Of a stretch of 64,000 nt of DNA, positions 16,416-25,260 are shown in pieces (positions within the stretch are counted from its first letter, which is position 1; each line of letters begins with the position of its first letter). A program made the translations under genes and the position numbers. The stretch is from Iodidimonas muriae (GTDB lineage: Bacteria > Pseudomonadota > Alphaproteobacteria > Sphingomonadales > Rhodothalassiaceae): the NCBI RefSeq assembly GCF_014647255.1, contig NZ_BMOV01000001.1:178275-242274 (forward strand), given 5' to 3'. Under the pieces are notes generated by a model, which saw only the letters and a list, made by a program, of their open reading frames with translations, was not told the origin of the DNA and did not search any database.

Positions 16416-17351
16416 GTGTCTGAATTTGGCTTATTGAAGACATTTGCGCGAGAACTGGTTAGTTCGGAAACCAGCGCGCGTGTGCCAGAGCCGGATCTGG
16501 TGATGGAAGACCCCGAAAAGGTTGCCGCCTTCACCCGGGCGGGCCGCGAAGACGGGGTTATGGCCCCGGTCTATCTTTATCATTGTGCGCACATCTGTTC
16601 CGTTATCCGCCCCAATGAAACCGTGGTGGATCTTGGTTGTGGTCCGGCAACCCAATTGGCCATGGTGGCCCGCCTGAACCCCGAAACCAATTTCATCGGG
16701 ATTGATCTCTCTGATGAAATGTTGGACCGCGCCCGCGCCCATTGCAAAGAGCAAGGGTTGAAAAATGTGTCCTTCCAAAAAGGCGATATCACCGCATTAT
16801 CCGATCTTCCCGATGCCAGTTGCGACGCCGTGATGTCTACGGTGGTGCTGCATCAGCTTCCCAATCTCCGTGCATTTCATAAATGTCTGGAAGCTGCGCG
16901 CCGTATTTTAAAGCCGGGTGGGGGGCTTTATATGGTGGATTTCGGGCATTTGAAATCGGAACGGTCCATTGATTATTTTGCGTATCAATATGCCGATCGT
17001 CAGCCGGAATTGTTCACCATTGATTATTTGAATTCGCTGCGGGCGGCTTTTCATCTATCCGATTGGCAAAAAGCGGCGGCGGTCCATTTTGCGAAAGATG
17101 CCACCTTATATTCCACCATGGTGATGCCTTTCATGGTGGCTTTGAAAAGCCGGGTTCGACGGCCTTTATCCGGGGATGTGGCGTCTAGCTTGCAAGCGAT
17201 GCGCAAGGAGATGCCGGTCTGGCATCAAAAGGATTTCCGGGATCTTGCCTTTTTCTTCCGTTTTGGCGGGTTGAGATGCCCGATGCCTTGGCGTCAAATT
17301 CTAAGGATTTCCAGCCCCAAAGCCGGATCCGTTCACCATCAGGGCGCTTAA
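16416..17351 (+). CDS. SAM-dependent class I methyltransferase
   Basis: A 311-aa protein with a methyltransferase domain at about 60-195: motif I VVDLGCGPATQL, acidic motif FIGIDLSDEM, then FQKGDIT and the later RILKPGGGLYMVDFG. The C-terminal third (a helical region ending in FFFRFGGLRCPMPW) is not recognised. I chose the GTG at 16416 because GGAGG lies six bases upstream; the frame continues six codons further without such a site. The end overlaps the end of the convergent ThiF-nitroreductase gene by 51 bases. The substrate is unknown; the acyltransferase and ThiF-nitroreductase neighbours suggest small-molecule or lipid modification, but it could equally be an independent gene. Confidence 0.8.
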   Translation: MSEFGLLKTFARELVSSETSARVPEPDLVMEDPEKVAAFTRAGREDGVMAPVYLYHCAHICSVIRPNETVVDLGCGPATQLAMVARLNPETNFIGIDLSDEMLDRARAHCKEQGLKNVSFQKGDITALSDLPDASCDAVMSTVVLHQLPNLRAFHKCLEAARRILKPGGGLYMVDFGHLKSERSIDYFAYQYADRQPELFTIDYLNSLRAAFHLSDWQKAAAVHFAKDATLYSTMVMPFMVALKSRVRRPLSGDVASSLQAMRKEMPVWHQKDFRDLAFFFRFGGLRCPMPWRQILRISSPKAGSVHHQGA

Positions 17352-19322
17352 GGGTTGCCGGACAGAGCGGGATTGCACAAGGGAGCGGCCACGGCCGATA
17401 CGACCGGGAAAAACCACCGCATCGGTTGAGCATCCCAGCAGTGTCTCAAAAGTTTTCCCGATGGCTTGGGCTTTTTCGGCTGTGCGGCGTTCGGACCAGC
17501 GATGTTGATGGGCGGCTCCATGGCCGAAGATCAATGGCGCAAAACTTGGCTGCAGGCTAAGGCCAAGGGATTCTGCCGTCAGCCAAAAGCGCTGTAATGT
17601 GCGGCCAGCCTCGATCCAGTCGCTCACCGGCCTGTCTGGTCGGTCTTCTCGCCACCTTATGAAGAAATGCGCCGCACAATTGAGGCCGGGTAAAATATCC
17701 AGTTGCAAGCTGGCGGCCCATGCGCCGCCCAAAAACCGGTTCAGGATTTTAGAGCGTGACCATTTTGCATTGGCCCAGCGCATGATGGCAATGGTCATGG
17801 GATCCAGCCCCACGGCTTTTGCCGGCAAGCCATAAGCGGCATGGTTGTTTTCAAAGTGGATCGCCTTTTGATGGACTTTATGGCATTCCTCGATGGTCAA
17901 TCGCAGCCTCGTGGCCAGCATATTCAAACGGGTGGAGGCCCAGCGGTCTTTGCGGCTTTCAAACCATTCGATATAGAATGTGTCAAAAAGCGCTGCCTCC
18001 AGGCTTTTCTTCTCATGCGCGTCCAGGCTGTCCCGCCGATAGGGCCGACGATCCACCGTGCGGGACATGATGAAAGGGGCCAGCGGGCTGACGGGGATCG
18101 TGTCATCTTTTTTGAATGTCACATAAAGCCGAACCTGTTCCGGCTCATTTTCGTTCTCGACGGTCCAGTCGCATGTAAAACCGAATTTGCTTGCCGCAAT
18201 GCGGAGCGTTTCCAAAAGGCCGCCAGCCGCCAGCCAGATGGGGCGACCATTGGCGTATTCATAGATATTGGCCCCCGGCTCATAGTGTAAATGAACGCGT
18301 ATATGATGGTCGTCCAGAACATCGAACCGCCAAGGTTGTTCATTGTCTCCGGACGGTGCCCATCGGGCGAGATCGAGGATTTTATAAAGTGTCGGGGCAT
18401 CTTCTGCGACGCTGGACGCATAAATATCCTCACGCGGGGCAATTCGTTTGATCCAATGCTGGGCCAGCGCAATTTTGATCCGCCGCACGGGATGGGCATT
18501 GCCGCCTTGGGTGCGGCCGGATTTGAAGCGCAATCCATGGGGATCGAATTGGTGGAACCACGGGGCCGGACGCAAAGAGCCGCGTTTTAAAAGCACTTTC
18601 AAGGCTTCGGCCCCAAGAATGGCGCTGGCCATGCCGCATGCCATGGGGGTGGATGGCCCCGCTTTGGCGGAAAAATCCACTCGGCTGGGGTCCACAAGGG
18701 CCGGGCGATGCAAAGCCGCCGGGGCCAATCCGATCATGAATCGTACATATTGCTGTTCGGTGCTTGCGCCATCAAAGCGGAAATACTCTTCAAAGCTCAT
18801 GCTGTCGGGGGTGAAGATCAGCCATGCCGAGCCCAGCCCCAAAGGGGCCACCGTTATGGCCGGAATGCCTTTTTCCCGGGCGCGGGCAAACAGTTTCCGG
18901 CGAATATCGAGCACAAAAAAGTCGAGCCCGTCAACGAACAGATCAACACCATCAAGAAATGCATCAATGCTGCTGTCGGTTATGCCTTCGGGGAAAGGGG
19001 TGATCTGCGCTTCGGGATTAATATCCGCCACCATATTGGCGATAATCGCGCATTTCGGCGCCCCGATCGTTGAAGAAAAAGCGCCGGCCTGCCTGTTCAT
19101 ATTGGCCAGATCGAAGCGGTCGAAATCCGCCAGATGAAACGCTCCGATCCCCAATCGGGCCAACATCAAAGCATGAGAGCCGCCCACACCGCCAAGCCCG
19201 GCAATGGCAACCCGTTTTCTCCGCAGAATATGAAGTTCTGTTTGGCTTACCCAGCCAAGCGTGCGGCCAAATGCTATCTCATAATCGAAATGTGCAGAGG
19301 GAATATGCTCGCTTTTTGTCAT
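17301..19322 (-). CDS. ThiF/E1-like adenylyltransferase - nitroreductase fusion (Rv1355c-like)
   Basis: A 673-aa two-domain protein. Residues 10-270 form an E1/ThiF/MoeB-like adenylating domain with the nucleotide-binding loop GLGGVGG (42-48), ADFDRFDLANMNRQ (65-78) and Lys90. The CxxC zinc pairs and the catalytic Cys of MoeB/ThiF are not evident. Residues 305-670 are an FMN nitroreductase-like domain starting ARWAPSGDNEQPWRF. Mycobacterial Rv1355c (sometimes called MoeY) has the same order. Function is unknown; an activated carboxylate plus a flavin redox step is plausible. The frame can start at a GTG at 19412 that overlaps the acyltransferase stop, but those extra 30 residues look non-coding, so I prefer the ATG at 19322. 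It is co-directional with the acyltransferase gene. Confidence 0.82.
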   Translation of the reverse strand: MTKSEHIPSAHFDYEIAFGRTLGWVSQTELHILRRKRVAIAGLGGVGGSHALMLARLGIGAFHLADFDRFDLANMNRQAGAFSSTIGAPKCAIIANMVADINPEAQITPFPEGITDSSIDAFLDGVDLFVDGLDFFVLDIRRKLFARAREKGIPAITVAPLGLGSAWLIFTPDSMSFEEYFRFDGASTEQQYVRFMIGLAPAALHRPALVDPSRVDFSAKAGPSTPMACGMASAILGAEALKVLLKRGSLRPAPWFHQFDPHGLRFKSGRTQGGNAHPVRRIKIALAQHWIKRIAPREDIYASSVAEDAPTLYKILDLARWAPSGDNEQPWRFDVLDDHHIRVHLHYEPGANIYEYANGRPIWLAAGGLLETLRIAASKFGFTCDWTVENENEPEQVRLYVTFKKDDTIPVSPLAPFIMSRTVDRRPYRRDSLDAHEKKSLEAALFDTFYIEWFESRKDRWASTRLNMLATRLRLTIEECHKVHQKAIHFENNHAAYGLPAKAVGLDPMTIAIMRWANAKWSRSKILNRFLGGAWAASLQLDILPGLNCAAHFFIRWREDRPDRPVSDWIEAGRTLQRFWLTAESLGLSLQPSFAPLIFGHGAAHQHRWSERRTAEKAQAIGKTFETLLGCSTDAVVFPGRIGRGRSLVQSRSVRQPLSALMVNGSGFGAGNP

Positions 19323-19404
19323 TATCGCTGTGCTCTGCTTTCCATAATTGATTGCGGCATTTGTGTCTGGATGGGTGGGTGGGTGGCCATAAGACACGGC
19401 CCCA

Positions 19405-20208
19405 TTATGCACTCAGGATGCGTTTCTCCGGATTGGCCCGGGGCCAGATCCGGCCACTATCCGTAATTGCGTGCCAGATTTCAGGGCGATGCTCATAAAT
19501 TTCTTCAAGAAGGTCCGACATATTCCGATAAACAGGATAGCGGGTGCCATGATAGGTCACACGTTCGCCGGTGCGCTCGAACCGGATACCAAGCCGCTGC
19601 AACAAACGGATCAAGGCTGGCTCTACCACTGCTGTTACATGGGTCATTCCTGCATCGCGGGTCATTTCCACAATGGCGCGCATCAGCCCCAATGTGATGC
19701 TTGGCAGGGCGCGGCGGCCGAGAAATTCCGGAGAATTCTTTTTGATATTGGATGGATAAAGCCCATCACCAAGGCGTTTTCGAAAATCTTTCGAGACGGA
19801 AAACCGGGAGATTTCTGCGGTGGTTTCAGGGGGAAGAATCGAGGCGGGCATTGTCCTGAGTGCTTCGGAAACCTCAAGTGAGGGAAGCCCGGAGCAGTTC
19901 CTCTCTCGATTGGGGATGATCAGGCGGACCGTTCCGGCAACGATGGAGGAGGGACGGTGAAGCAACAAACTGTGGAATGCGTGCTCGTCGGAAGGATCCT
20001 TCTCAAGGCCACCCGGATTGTTTTGAGAACTTTCGAATCCCGTTTCGATACAATAAACCTGATATCGCAGCTTTTGTGACCGTTTTATCAGGTGGGGTGT
20101 ATCGCACCGCACCACGTCGAACCATTTGTAATATAGCTCAGTCAAGTTGAATTCCGTCACTGTTTTTTGCTGTGACGCATTCGCCAGTTGTGCTTCCTGA
20201 GTAATCAT
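19405..20208 (-). CDS. PEP-CTERM/exosortase system-associated acyltransferase (autoinducer synthase-like)
   Basis: A 267-aa GNAT-fold protein of the exosortase-associated acyltransferase family, related to acyl-homoserine-lactone synthases. Visible family marks are the N-terminal LRYQVYCIETGFE, then DEHAFHSLLL, VAGTVRLIIP, TAEISRFSVSKDFRKR and the C-terminal acyl-binding region ALIRLLQRLGIRFERTGERV. The AHL-synthase-like arrangement (Arg/Glu/Asp around RYxVY, and ISRF) suggests it transfers an acyl chain from ACP or CoA to an amino compound. The acceptor is unknown. It is followed by the ThiF-nitroreductase fusion on the same strand, probably one transcript, and is divergent from the EPS export operon. 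Confidence 0.88.
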   Translation of the reverse strand: MITQEAQLANASQQKTVTEFNLTELYYKWFDVVRCDTPHLIKRSQKLRYQVYCIETGFESSQNNPGGLEKDPSDEHAFHSLLLHRPSSIVAGTVRLIIPNRERNCSGLPSLEVSEALRTMPASILPPETTAEISRFSVSKDFRKRLGDGLYPSNIKKNSPEFLGRRALPSITLGLMRAIVEMTRDAGMTHVTAVVEPALIRLLQRLGIRFERTGERVTYHGTRYPVYRNMSDLLEEIYEHRPEIWHAITDSGRIWPRANPEKRILSA

Positions 20209-20578
20209 CGGACTGCCATTTTCTATTGACCGATAAGGATGAATGAGAGTTCACGACTCTTATTCTTTCATTGAACCCTATCGTACGGTCCTTAATTCTT
20301 CCTAAAAGACTATGACGAACTGCAAGTGGATTTTACTAGTGCTTAATAAATTTGGCATTTTTGTGTGACCGACAGAAATTTTTTACATAATTTTTCAATA
20401 TCTATCAAATTAATTGAATATTCTTTTTTAACGGAGTTTTATGAATTTCAGGTTGAAGATTTGTATCAAAATGAGATTTTCTCAAAATGACACATAGCGC
20501 AAACAGTTAGGCTTTATAAGATCATAAGCATGATGGAAAATATCACGCCCCTGTGATAGGTGTGTGGAGGGCGTGGTA
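20209..20578. other. AT-rich divergent intergenic region between the acyltransferase and EPS operons
   Basis: This 370-base stretch holds no gene. It must contain the promoters of the acyltransferase unit (minus) and the large EPS operon (plus). It is clearly richer in A+T than the flanks. I found no acceptable -24/-12 promoter or PEP-CTERM box in it, so the EPS operon may not be under direct PrsR/RpoN control. One perfect short palindrome is listed separately. Confidence 0.6.
20472..20484. promoter_or_regulatory. Perfect 13-bp palindrome, possible operator upstream of the EPS operon
   Basis: TGAGA-TTT-TCTCA, flanked by AAAA on both sides, 95 bases upstream of the first EPS gene. It could be an operator or a small hairpin in the leader. 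No regulator is implied by the sequence. Confidence 0.3.
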
Positions 20579-21220
20579 ATGCGATATGGGTTTGGACAGG
20601 AAATATTAGATATGGCTAAAACGATATGTGCGCTGATGATGGTGGCTGTTCTTTCGGCCTGTGCGGCAAAAAATACTTTGCCGTCTGTCGGATTGCAGTC
20701 TTCCGGTTTGGAGTCGCCGCTTTATCGGATTGGTGCCGGCGATTCGCTTAGTATCTTCGTTTGGCGCAATGAAGATCTGGCAAGCAGTGCGCAGGTGCGG
20801 CCCGATGGTCGTATCACATTGCCTTTGATCGATGATCTGGAAGCGGCCGGTAAAACGCCAACCGAATTGGCCCGCGATATCGAAGAAGCGCTCAGCGTAT
20901 TTGTGCAAGACCCACTGGTTACGGTGATGGTGACCGGCTTTGTCGGGACATTTGAACAGCAGGTGCGGGTCGTGGGCGCGGCGACGAACCCGTCGGCCAT
21001 TCCTTATCGCGCCAATATGACATTGCTGGATGTGATGATTGCCGTTGGCGGCCTGTCGGAATTTGCGGCGGGCAACAGGGCCACATTGGTGCGTTGGGTC
21101 GATGGCGAACAGAAAGAATATCGTGTGCGTTTGGACAGCCTGTTGAAAGGCGGCGATATCGAGGCGAATACGATGGTCCTGCCGGGCGATATCATTATCA
21201 TTCCGGAGACGTTTCTTTGA
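20579..21220 (+). CDS. XrtA-system exopolysaccharide export lipoprotein (Wza-type)
   Basis: A 213-aa outer-membrane export protein of the Wza family in the short form usual for XrtA loci. It has a lipobox LSAC after the signal (Cys near residue 28), a polysaccharide export domain (YRIGAGDSLSIFVWRNEDL, QVRPDGRITLPLI) and an SLBB-like domain ending in VLPGDIIIIPETFL. It is expected to form the outer-membrane pore for EPS. The ATG at 20579 has GGAGG seven bases upstream; an internal ATG at 20612 would give a shorter signal. It is the first gene of the rightward EPS operon. A homologous export domain occurs in the fusion gene at 34629-36785. Confidence 0.9.
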   Translation: MRYGFGQEILDMAKTICALMMVAVLSACAAKNTLPSVGLQSSGLESPLYRIGAGDSLSIFVWRNEDLASSAQVRPDGRITLPLIDDLEAAGKTPTELARDIEEALSVFVQDPLVTVMVTGFVGTFEQQVRVVGAATNPSAIPYRANMTLLDVMIAVGGLSEFAAGNRATLVRWVDGEQKEYRVRLDSLLKGGDIEANTMVLPGDIIIIPETFL

Positions 21221-21347
21221 GGCGAGGTCGCTGCAATGGCAAAACATCCGGGCATTGGCAGATGAGCAAGGCGGCAGGTGTTTTCGGTGCAGGTATTTTC
21301 GGCTATGGCGCGCCGGATTTTCCATATGATGGGAAGTGAGTAACGAG

Positions 21348-23033
21348 ATGACGGACCTTTATCAGCAAATCTTATTTTATGGTGGGGCGTTATGGCGTCG
21401 GCGCTGGCTGATTTTTTCCATCAGCACCATGGTGGCGGCTCTTGGCTGGATGGGTGTTGCCTCGCTGCCCAATCAATATCGGTCTTCCGCGCGCATTTAT
21501 GTGGATACGGGAACGGTCTTGCGTCCTTTGCTGGCTGGCGTTGCGGTGGAAGACGATGTGAACCGGCAAGTAGAAATCATGCGTCGTACATTGCTCAGTC
21601 GCCCGAATATGGAGCAATTGGCGCGGATGACGGATATGGATATCGAGGCGGATACGCCCTCCCAGATGGAAGCGCTGGTCGAGCGTCTGCAATCGCGTAT
21701 TGCTTTAAGGTCGGAGCGCGACAATCTCTTCAATATCAGCTTTGTGGACCCGTCCCCCAATCGGGCAAGGGATGTGGTGCAGGCTTTGACAACATTGTTC
21801 GTGGAAAACAATCTGGGGCAAAACCGGGCCGATATGGATAATGCCCAGGATTTTTTGCAACGCCAGATTTCCGATTATGAACGAAAGCTCGATACGGCAG
21901 AACGTGATCTGGCCCGGTTCCAGCAAGACAATGCCGCGTTTTTGCCCGGGCAAACAGGATTGCAAACAAGCCTTGCCGAAGCAAAAGCCGCGCGCGCCAG
22001 TATAAAGGGCGCTTTGGAAGATACGCTGGCACGGCAGAAATTGCTGGAGCGTGAATTGGCCGAAACGCCGCAATTGATTTCCCACAGTGCGGGGGGATCG
22101 GGGCCGCCAAGCAATATCGAAGCGCGGATCATTGACGTGCAGGCTTCTTTGGAAGCGATGCGGGCGCGTTATACCGATCAGCATCCCGATGTGGTGACCT
22201 TGAACCGGCAGCTTGCCAATTTGCGGAAAGAATATGAAGCCATGTCATCGGCTTTTGGCAGCGCAGGGCCCGCGCAGGCAGGCCCCGGGGAGCCAGCCGT
22301 TCCCAATCCGGTCTATTCTGATTTGCGGCTGGAACTTATCCGCGAACGCTCCAATGCCGAGACATTGAAAGAGCAATTGCATCGGGCGGACGATAGAGTG
22401 GCTGCCCTTGAGGAGCGGGTGTTCCAGGTGCCTGAAGTGGAAGCGCAATTGAAGCGCCTGACCCGCGATTATGATGTGATCCGCAAAAATTATGAAACCC
22501 TGTTGTCCCGCCGTGAATCCGCGCGGATTTCTGCGGATCGTGAACAGGCCGGAAGCCGGGTGAATTTCCGGATCATCGAAGCGGCGTCGATCCCCTTATT
22601 GCCGGATGGCCCGCCTCGGGGTTTGTTTCTGGCCGTGGTTCTTGTCGGCAGTGTGATTGCTGGCGCGGGGGTTGCTTGGGTGCTGGCGATGGCGCGGGTA
22701 ACCTATGGATCGGTCGATCATTTGCGTCGTGATTTCGACATTCCGGTGATCGGCGCTCTCACCGTTGTTGGCGGATTGAATGATGAGCGCAATAAACGGA
22801 TGGATAAAATCCGTTTGCTGGGCGGTATTGCAGCGTTGCTGCTGGTGTTCATGATTCTGGTCTTCATCGAAAGCCGCTTTGGCCTGCCCAGAAGCAGGGG
22901 CTTGGCCTATTTGCTGTGTTTCCTTGTCTTTATTGGCGGAGGACTTGTCTTGCTTCTGGAACGGTTCAAATTCCCGATCTTGTTTGGCGATCGCCCGATT
23001 ACCCTTTTCGATCGTGTCATAAATAGAGCCTGA
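21348..23033 (+). CDS. XrtA-system polysaccharide chain-length determinant (Wzz/Wzc N-terminal type)
   Basis: A 561-aa inner-membrane protein. One transmembrane helix near residue 25 is followed by the Wzz domain (PNQYRSSARIYVDTGTVLRPLL), a long periplasmic coiled coil (about 130-370: QRQISDYERKLDTAERDLARFQQ and the like), a transmembrane helix near 430, and two or more C-terminal hydrophobic segments, so it is longer than simple Wzz proteins. It controls EPS chain length together with the separate kinase encoded next. I chose the ATG at 21348; a GTG four codons upstream is possible but lacks a spaced ribosome binding site. The 127 bases before it hold only a doubtful 25-codon frame. Confidence 0.9.
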   Translation: MTDLYQQILFYGGALWRRRWLIFSISTMVAALGWMGVASLPNQYRSSARIYVDTGTVLRPLLAGVAVEDDVNRQVEIMRRTLLSRPNMEQLARMTDMDIEADTPSQMEALVERLQSRIALRSERDNLFNISFVDPSPNRARDVVQALTTLFVENNLGQNRADMDNAQDFLQRQISDYERKLDTAERDLARFQQDNAAFLPGQTGLQTSLAEAKAARASIKGALEDTLARQKLLERELAETPQLISHSAGGSGPPSNIEARIIDVQASLEAMRARYTDQHPDVVTLNRQLANLRKEYEAMSSAFGSAGPAQAGPGEPAVPNPVYSDLRLELIRERSNAETLKEQLHRADDRVAALEERVFQVPEVEAQLKRLTRDYDVIRKNYETLLSRRESARISADREQAGSRVNFRIIEAASIPLLPDGPPRGLFLAVVLVGSVIAGAGVAWVLAMARVTYGSVDHLRRDFDIPVIGALTVVGGLNDERNKRMDKIRLLGGIAALLLVFMILVFIESRFGLPRSRGLAYLLCFLVFIGGGLVLLLERFKFPILFGDRPITLFDRVINRA

Positions 23034-23085
23034 CGGTTGCACGTTCAGGGACCATATTCAGTGAAACAGTCTTGTGAGACAATGC

Positions 23086-24030
23086 ATGCGAGATGACGAA
23101 GGGCGAAGAGGCAAAGGACTTGAAGGCGCATCCTTGATCGAGCGTGCGGCGGAGCGTCTTTATAAGGATCGCAAAGGGACAGGGCCGGCTTCCGGGTCTG
23201 GTTCCCATGCCCACCGGAAAAAGCCGGATGGAGCTGCAGTGTTTTCTTCCACAGAGGGAAGCGAAAGCAGTCAGCATGTGCATATCGATCTGGATGCGCT
23301 GGCGGCGCACGGCTATCTGACGCCGAAATCCATGCGGTCGCAACTGGCGGAAGAAATGCGCTTGATCAAGCGCACCGTGGTGCAAACCTTCTGGTTTCAA
23401 GAGGTGGACCGGGCCAATCTGATCATGGTGTCGAGCGCTTTTCCCGGTGAAGGCAAAAGCTTCGTATCGCTTAATCTGGCCATCAGCCTTGCTTGCGAGG
23501 TGGATTTCCATGTCTTGCTGGTGGATGCGGATTTCGAGCGCCCTGTCATTTTTGACCGATTGGGATTGGGACGCGGACCGGGGCTGATGGATCTTCTCAA
23601 AAATCCGGATCTGGATATGAGCGAGATCATCATGCGCACCAATATCGACCGATTGTCGGTGATTGGTCCGGGCAGCCGCGATGATATGTCCACAGAGCTT
23701 TTGGCGAGCCAAAGAATGCAGCAAATCGCTCAGGAAATGGCGGACCGCTATCCTGACCGGCTGATTATTTTCGATACGCCGCCGCTTTTGTCCTGTTCGG
23801 AACCTGCGGTTCTGGCAGAATTGATGGGGCAGGCCGTTTTTGTGGTGGAAGCCGATTCCACACAGAAAGAAGCCATTGAAAAGGCTGTAGAACTGGTGCC
23901 GTCAACCTGCAAGCTGGGGCTTGTTTTGAACAAAAGCACGCCGGGCCTTGGGGACAAACATTATCCCTATTATGGCTATCGCGGCTATCGGGATGTGGAG
24001 GACGATCACCCTGCGACCGAGAAGCGATAG
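23086..24030 (+). CDS. XrtA-associated tyrosine autokinase (Wzc C-terminal / BY-kinase type)
   Basis: A 314-aa cytoplasmic kinase that works with the chain-length determinant. It has Walker A SAFPGEGKSFVS (around 125), Walker A' LLVDADFERP (around 150), Walker B LIIFDTPPLL, and a C-terminal tyrosine cluster (YPYYGYRGYRD) for autophosphorylation. Start choice is uncertain: GTG 23074, ATG 23086, or TTG 23131, which would give LIERAAERL, close to the usual N-terminus of this family, after GAAGG. The last 22 residues are acidic and basic mixed. It is in the operon, 52 bases after the previous stop. Confidence 0.9.
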   Translation: MRDDEGRRGKGLEGASLIERAAERLYKDRKGTGPASGSGSHAHRKKPDGAAVFSSTEGSESSQHVHIDLDALAAHGYLTPKSMRSQLAEEMRLIKRTVVQTFWFQEVDRANLIMVSSAFPGEGKSFVSLNLAISLACEVDFHVLLVDADFERPVIFDRLGLGRGPGLMDLLKNPDLDMSEIIMRTNIDRLSVIGPGSRDDMSTELLASQRMQQIAQEMADRYPDRLIIFDTPPLLSCSEPAVLAELMGQAVFVVEADSTQKEAIEKAVELVPSTCKLGLVLNKSTPGLGDKHYPYYGYRGYRDVEDDHPATEKR

Positions 24031-24126
24031 GGGGCGCATGGCCTTGGGAATATGTGCGCAATTGGGGGCGCCAAATTTGGTGGCTTGGGGCCGGGAACGA
24101 TCATCTGATGGGCTGTGAGGGTATTT

Positions 24127-25260
24127 ATGTATCTTGAATATTACGGCTTTGATCGACCACCGTTCCAGATTACGCCGGACGTCAATTTCTTTTTCGACAG
24201 CAGCGTTCACAAGCGGGCGCTGGCCACCATCACCTATGGATTGAGCAAATTAGAAGGGTTCGTGATCGTCACGGGCGATGTGGGGGCGGGTAAAACCACC
24301 TTGATCGAATATTTGCTAAGCCATGGGGACCTGAAAAATATTGTGGTGGCGAGAATTAGCACCACCCAACTGGAAGCGGAAAATTTGCTGGAATTGATTG
24401 CCAGCGAATTGGAATTACGCAAAAGCGGGGCCACCAAGGCGGCTTATTTACGTGATCTCAACAGCTATTTTCTACGTATTGCACAGGCCGGGAAATCGGT
24501 TTTGCTTATTGTAGACGAGGTGCAGAATTTGTCGGCGGGCGCCTTGGAAGAACTGCGCATGCTATCGAACTTCCAGAACCGCGAGCGCCCATTGGTGCAG
24601 CAATTGCTGGTGGGGCAGCCGGAATTTCGTGCCCGTTTGGCCAGTCCTGCCTGTGAACAGATCCGCCAACGGGTGATTGCCTCTTATCATTTGTCCTCGC
24701 TAACGGCTGCGGAAGTGCCTGTTTATATCGAACATCGCTTGCATCAAGCCGGGCGTAGTGTGGCGGGGCCGTTTACCAAAGGCGCTTATCAGCGCATTCA
24801 TAGGGAAACGGGCGGGGTTCCGCGAAAAATCAACCGTTTGTGTGACCGGCTGTTGCTTTATGGCTTTTTGGAAGAATGTCCGGAAATTGACGGCACGGTG
24901 GTGGACCGGGTAACGGCGGAAATGCGGGCGGAGAATTTGATCGATTCACCGGCCCCCATAGACACCGATGACGGTATCGATGAGCCGCTGGACCTCAATG
25001 ATGCCCATCGCATCACCGATGAAAATGCTGCAAAGCAGGTGACGCCTCGGGCGGATCAAAACCCGCAAGCCGCTCCCGAAATTGTGCCGGAAATGCCGCA
25101 AGCAGTGCCGCACCCGCCTATGGAGGTGGTGATGCCGAACCCCAAGCCATTGCTTGATACCATGGCCCGGTTGCGCCGTGAACTGGATGCCCATAAAGCG
25201 CATATTGCGCGTCTTCAAGCCCGCCTTGAAAGTGAATCAGGCAAGCGAGGTGCTGCATGA
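24127..25260 (+). CDS. XrtA-associated ExeA-like AAA ATPase
   Basis: A 377-aa ATPase of the XrtA-associated family, related to ExeA/GspA. It starts MYLEYYGFDRPPFQITPD, with Walker A GDVGAGKTTLIE near residue 50 and Walker B LLIVDEVQNLS near 125, and a following helical lid (GGVPRKINRLCDRLLL). After about residue 270 comes a Pro/Glu-rich linker and a C-terminal coiled coil (LLDTMARLRRELDAHKAHIARLQARLE). The role in EPS/PEP-CTERM systems is not established. The ATG at 24127 follows GAGGG; its stop overlaps the next start as ATGA. Confidence 0.92.
   Translation: MYLEYYGFDRPPFQITPDVNFFFDSSVHKRALATITYGLSKLEGFVIVTGDVGAGKTTLIEYLLSHGDLKNIVVARISTTQLEAENLLELIASELELRKSGATKAAYLRDLNSYFLRIAQAGKSVLLIVDEVQNLSAGALEELRMLSNFQNRERPLVQQLLVGQPEFRARLASPACEQIRQRVIASYHLSSLTAAEVPVYIEHRLHQAGRSVAGPFTKGAYQRIHRETGGVPRKINRLCDRLLLYGFLEECPEIDGTVVDRVTAEMRAENLIDSPAPIDTDDGIDEPLDLNDAHRITDENAAKQVTPRADQNPQAAPEIVPEMPQAVPHPPMEVVMPNPKPLLDTMARLRRELDAHKAHIARLQARLESESGKRGAA

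Noticed and set aside
20531-20548. TGGAAAATATCACGCC as a possible sigma-54 promoter for the EPS export operon
   Set aside because: Only the GG and GC match; the -24 reads TGGAA and the -12 reads ACGCC. No box is nearby.
21262-21339. 25-codon frame (MSKAAGVFGAGIFGYG...) between the export and chain-length genes
   Set aside because: No good ribosome binding site and too short to judge. It could be a leader peptide but nothing supports it beyond being open.
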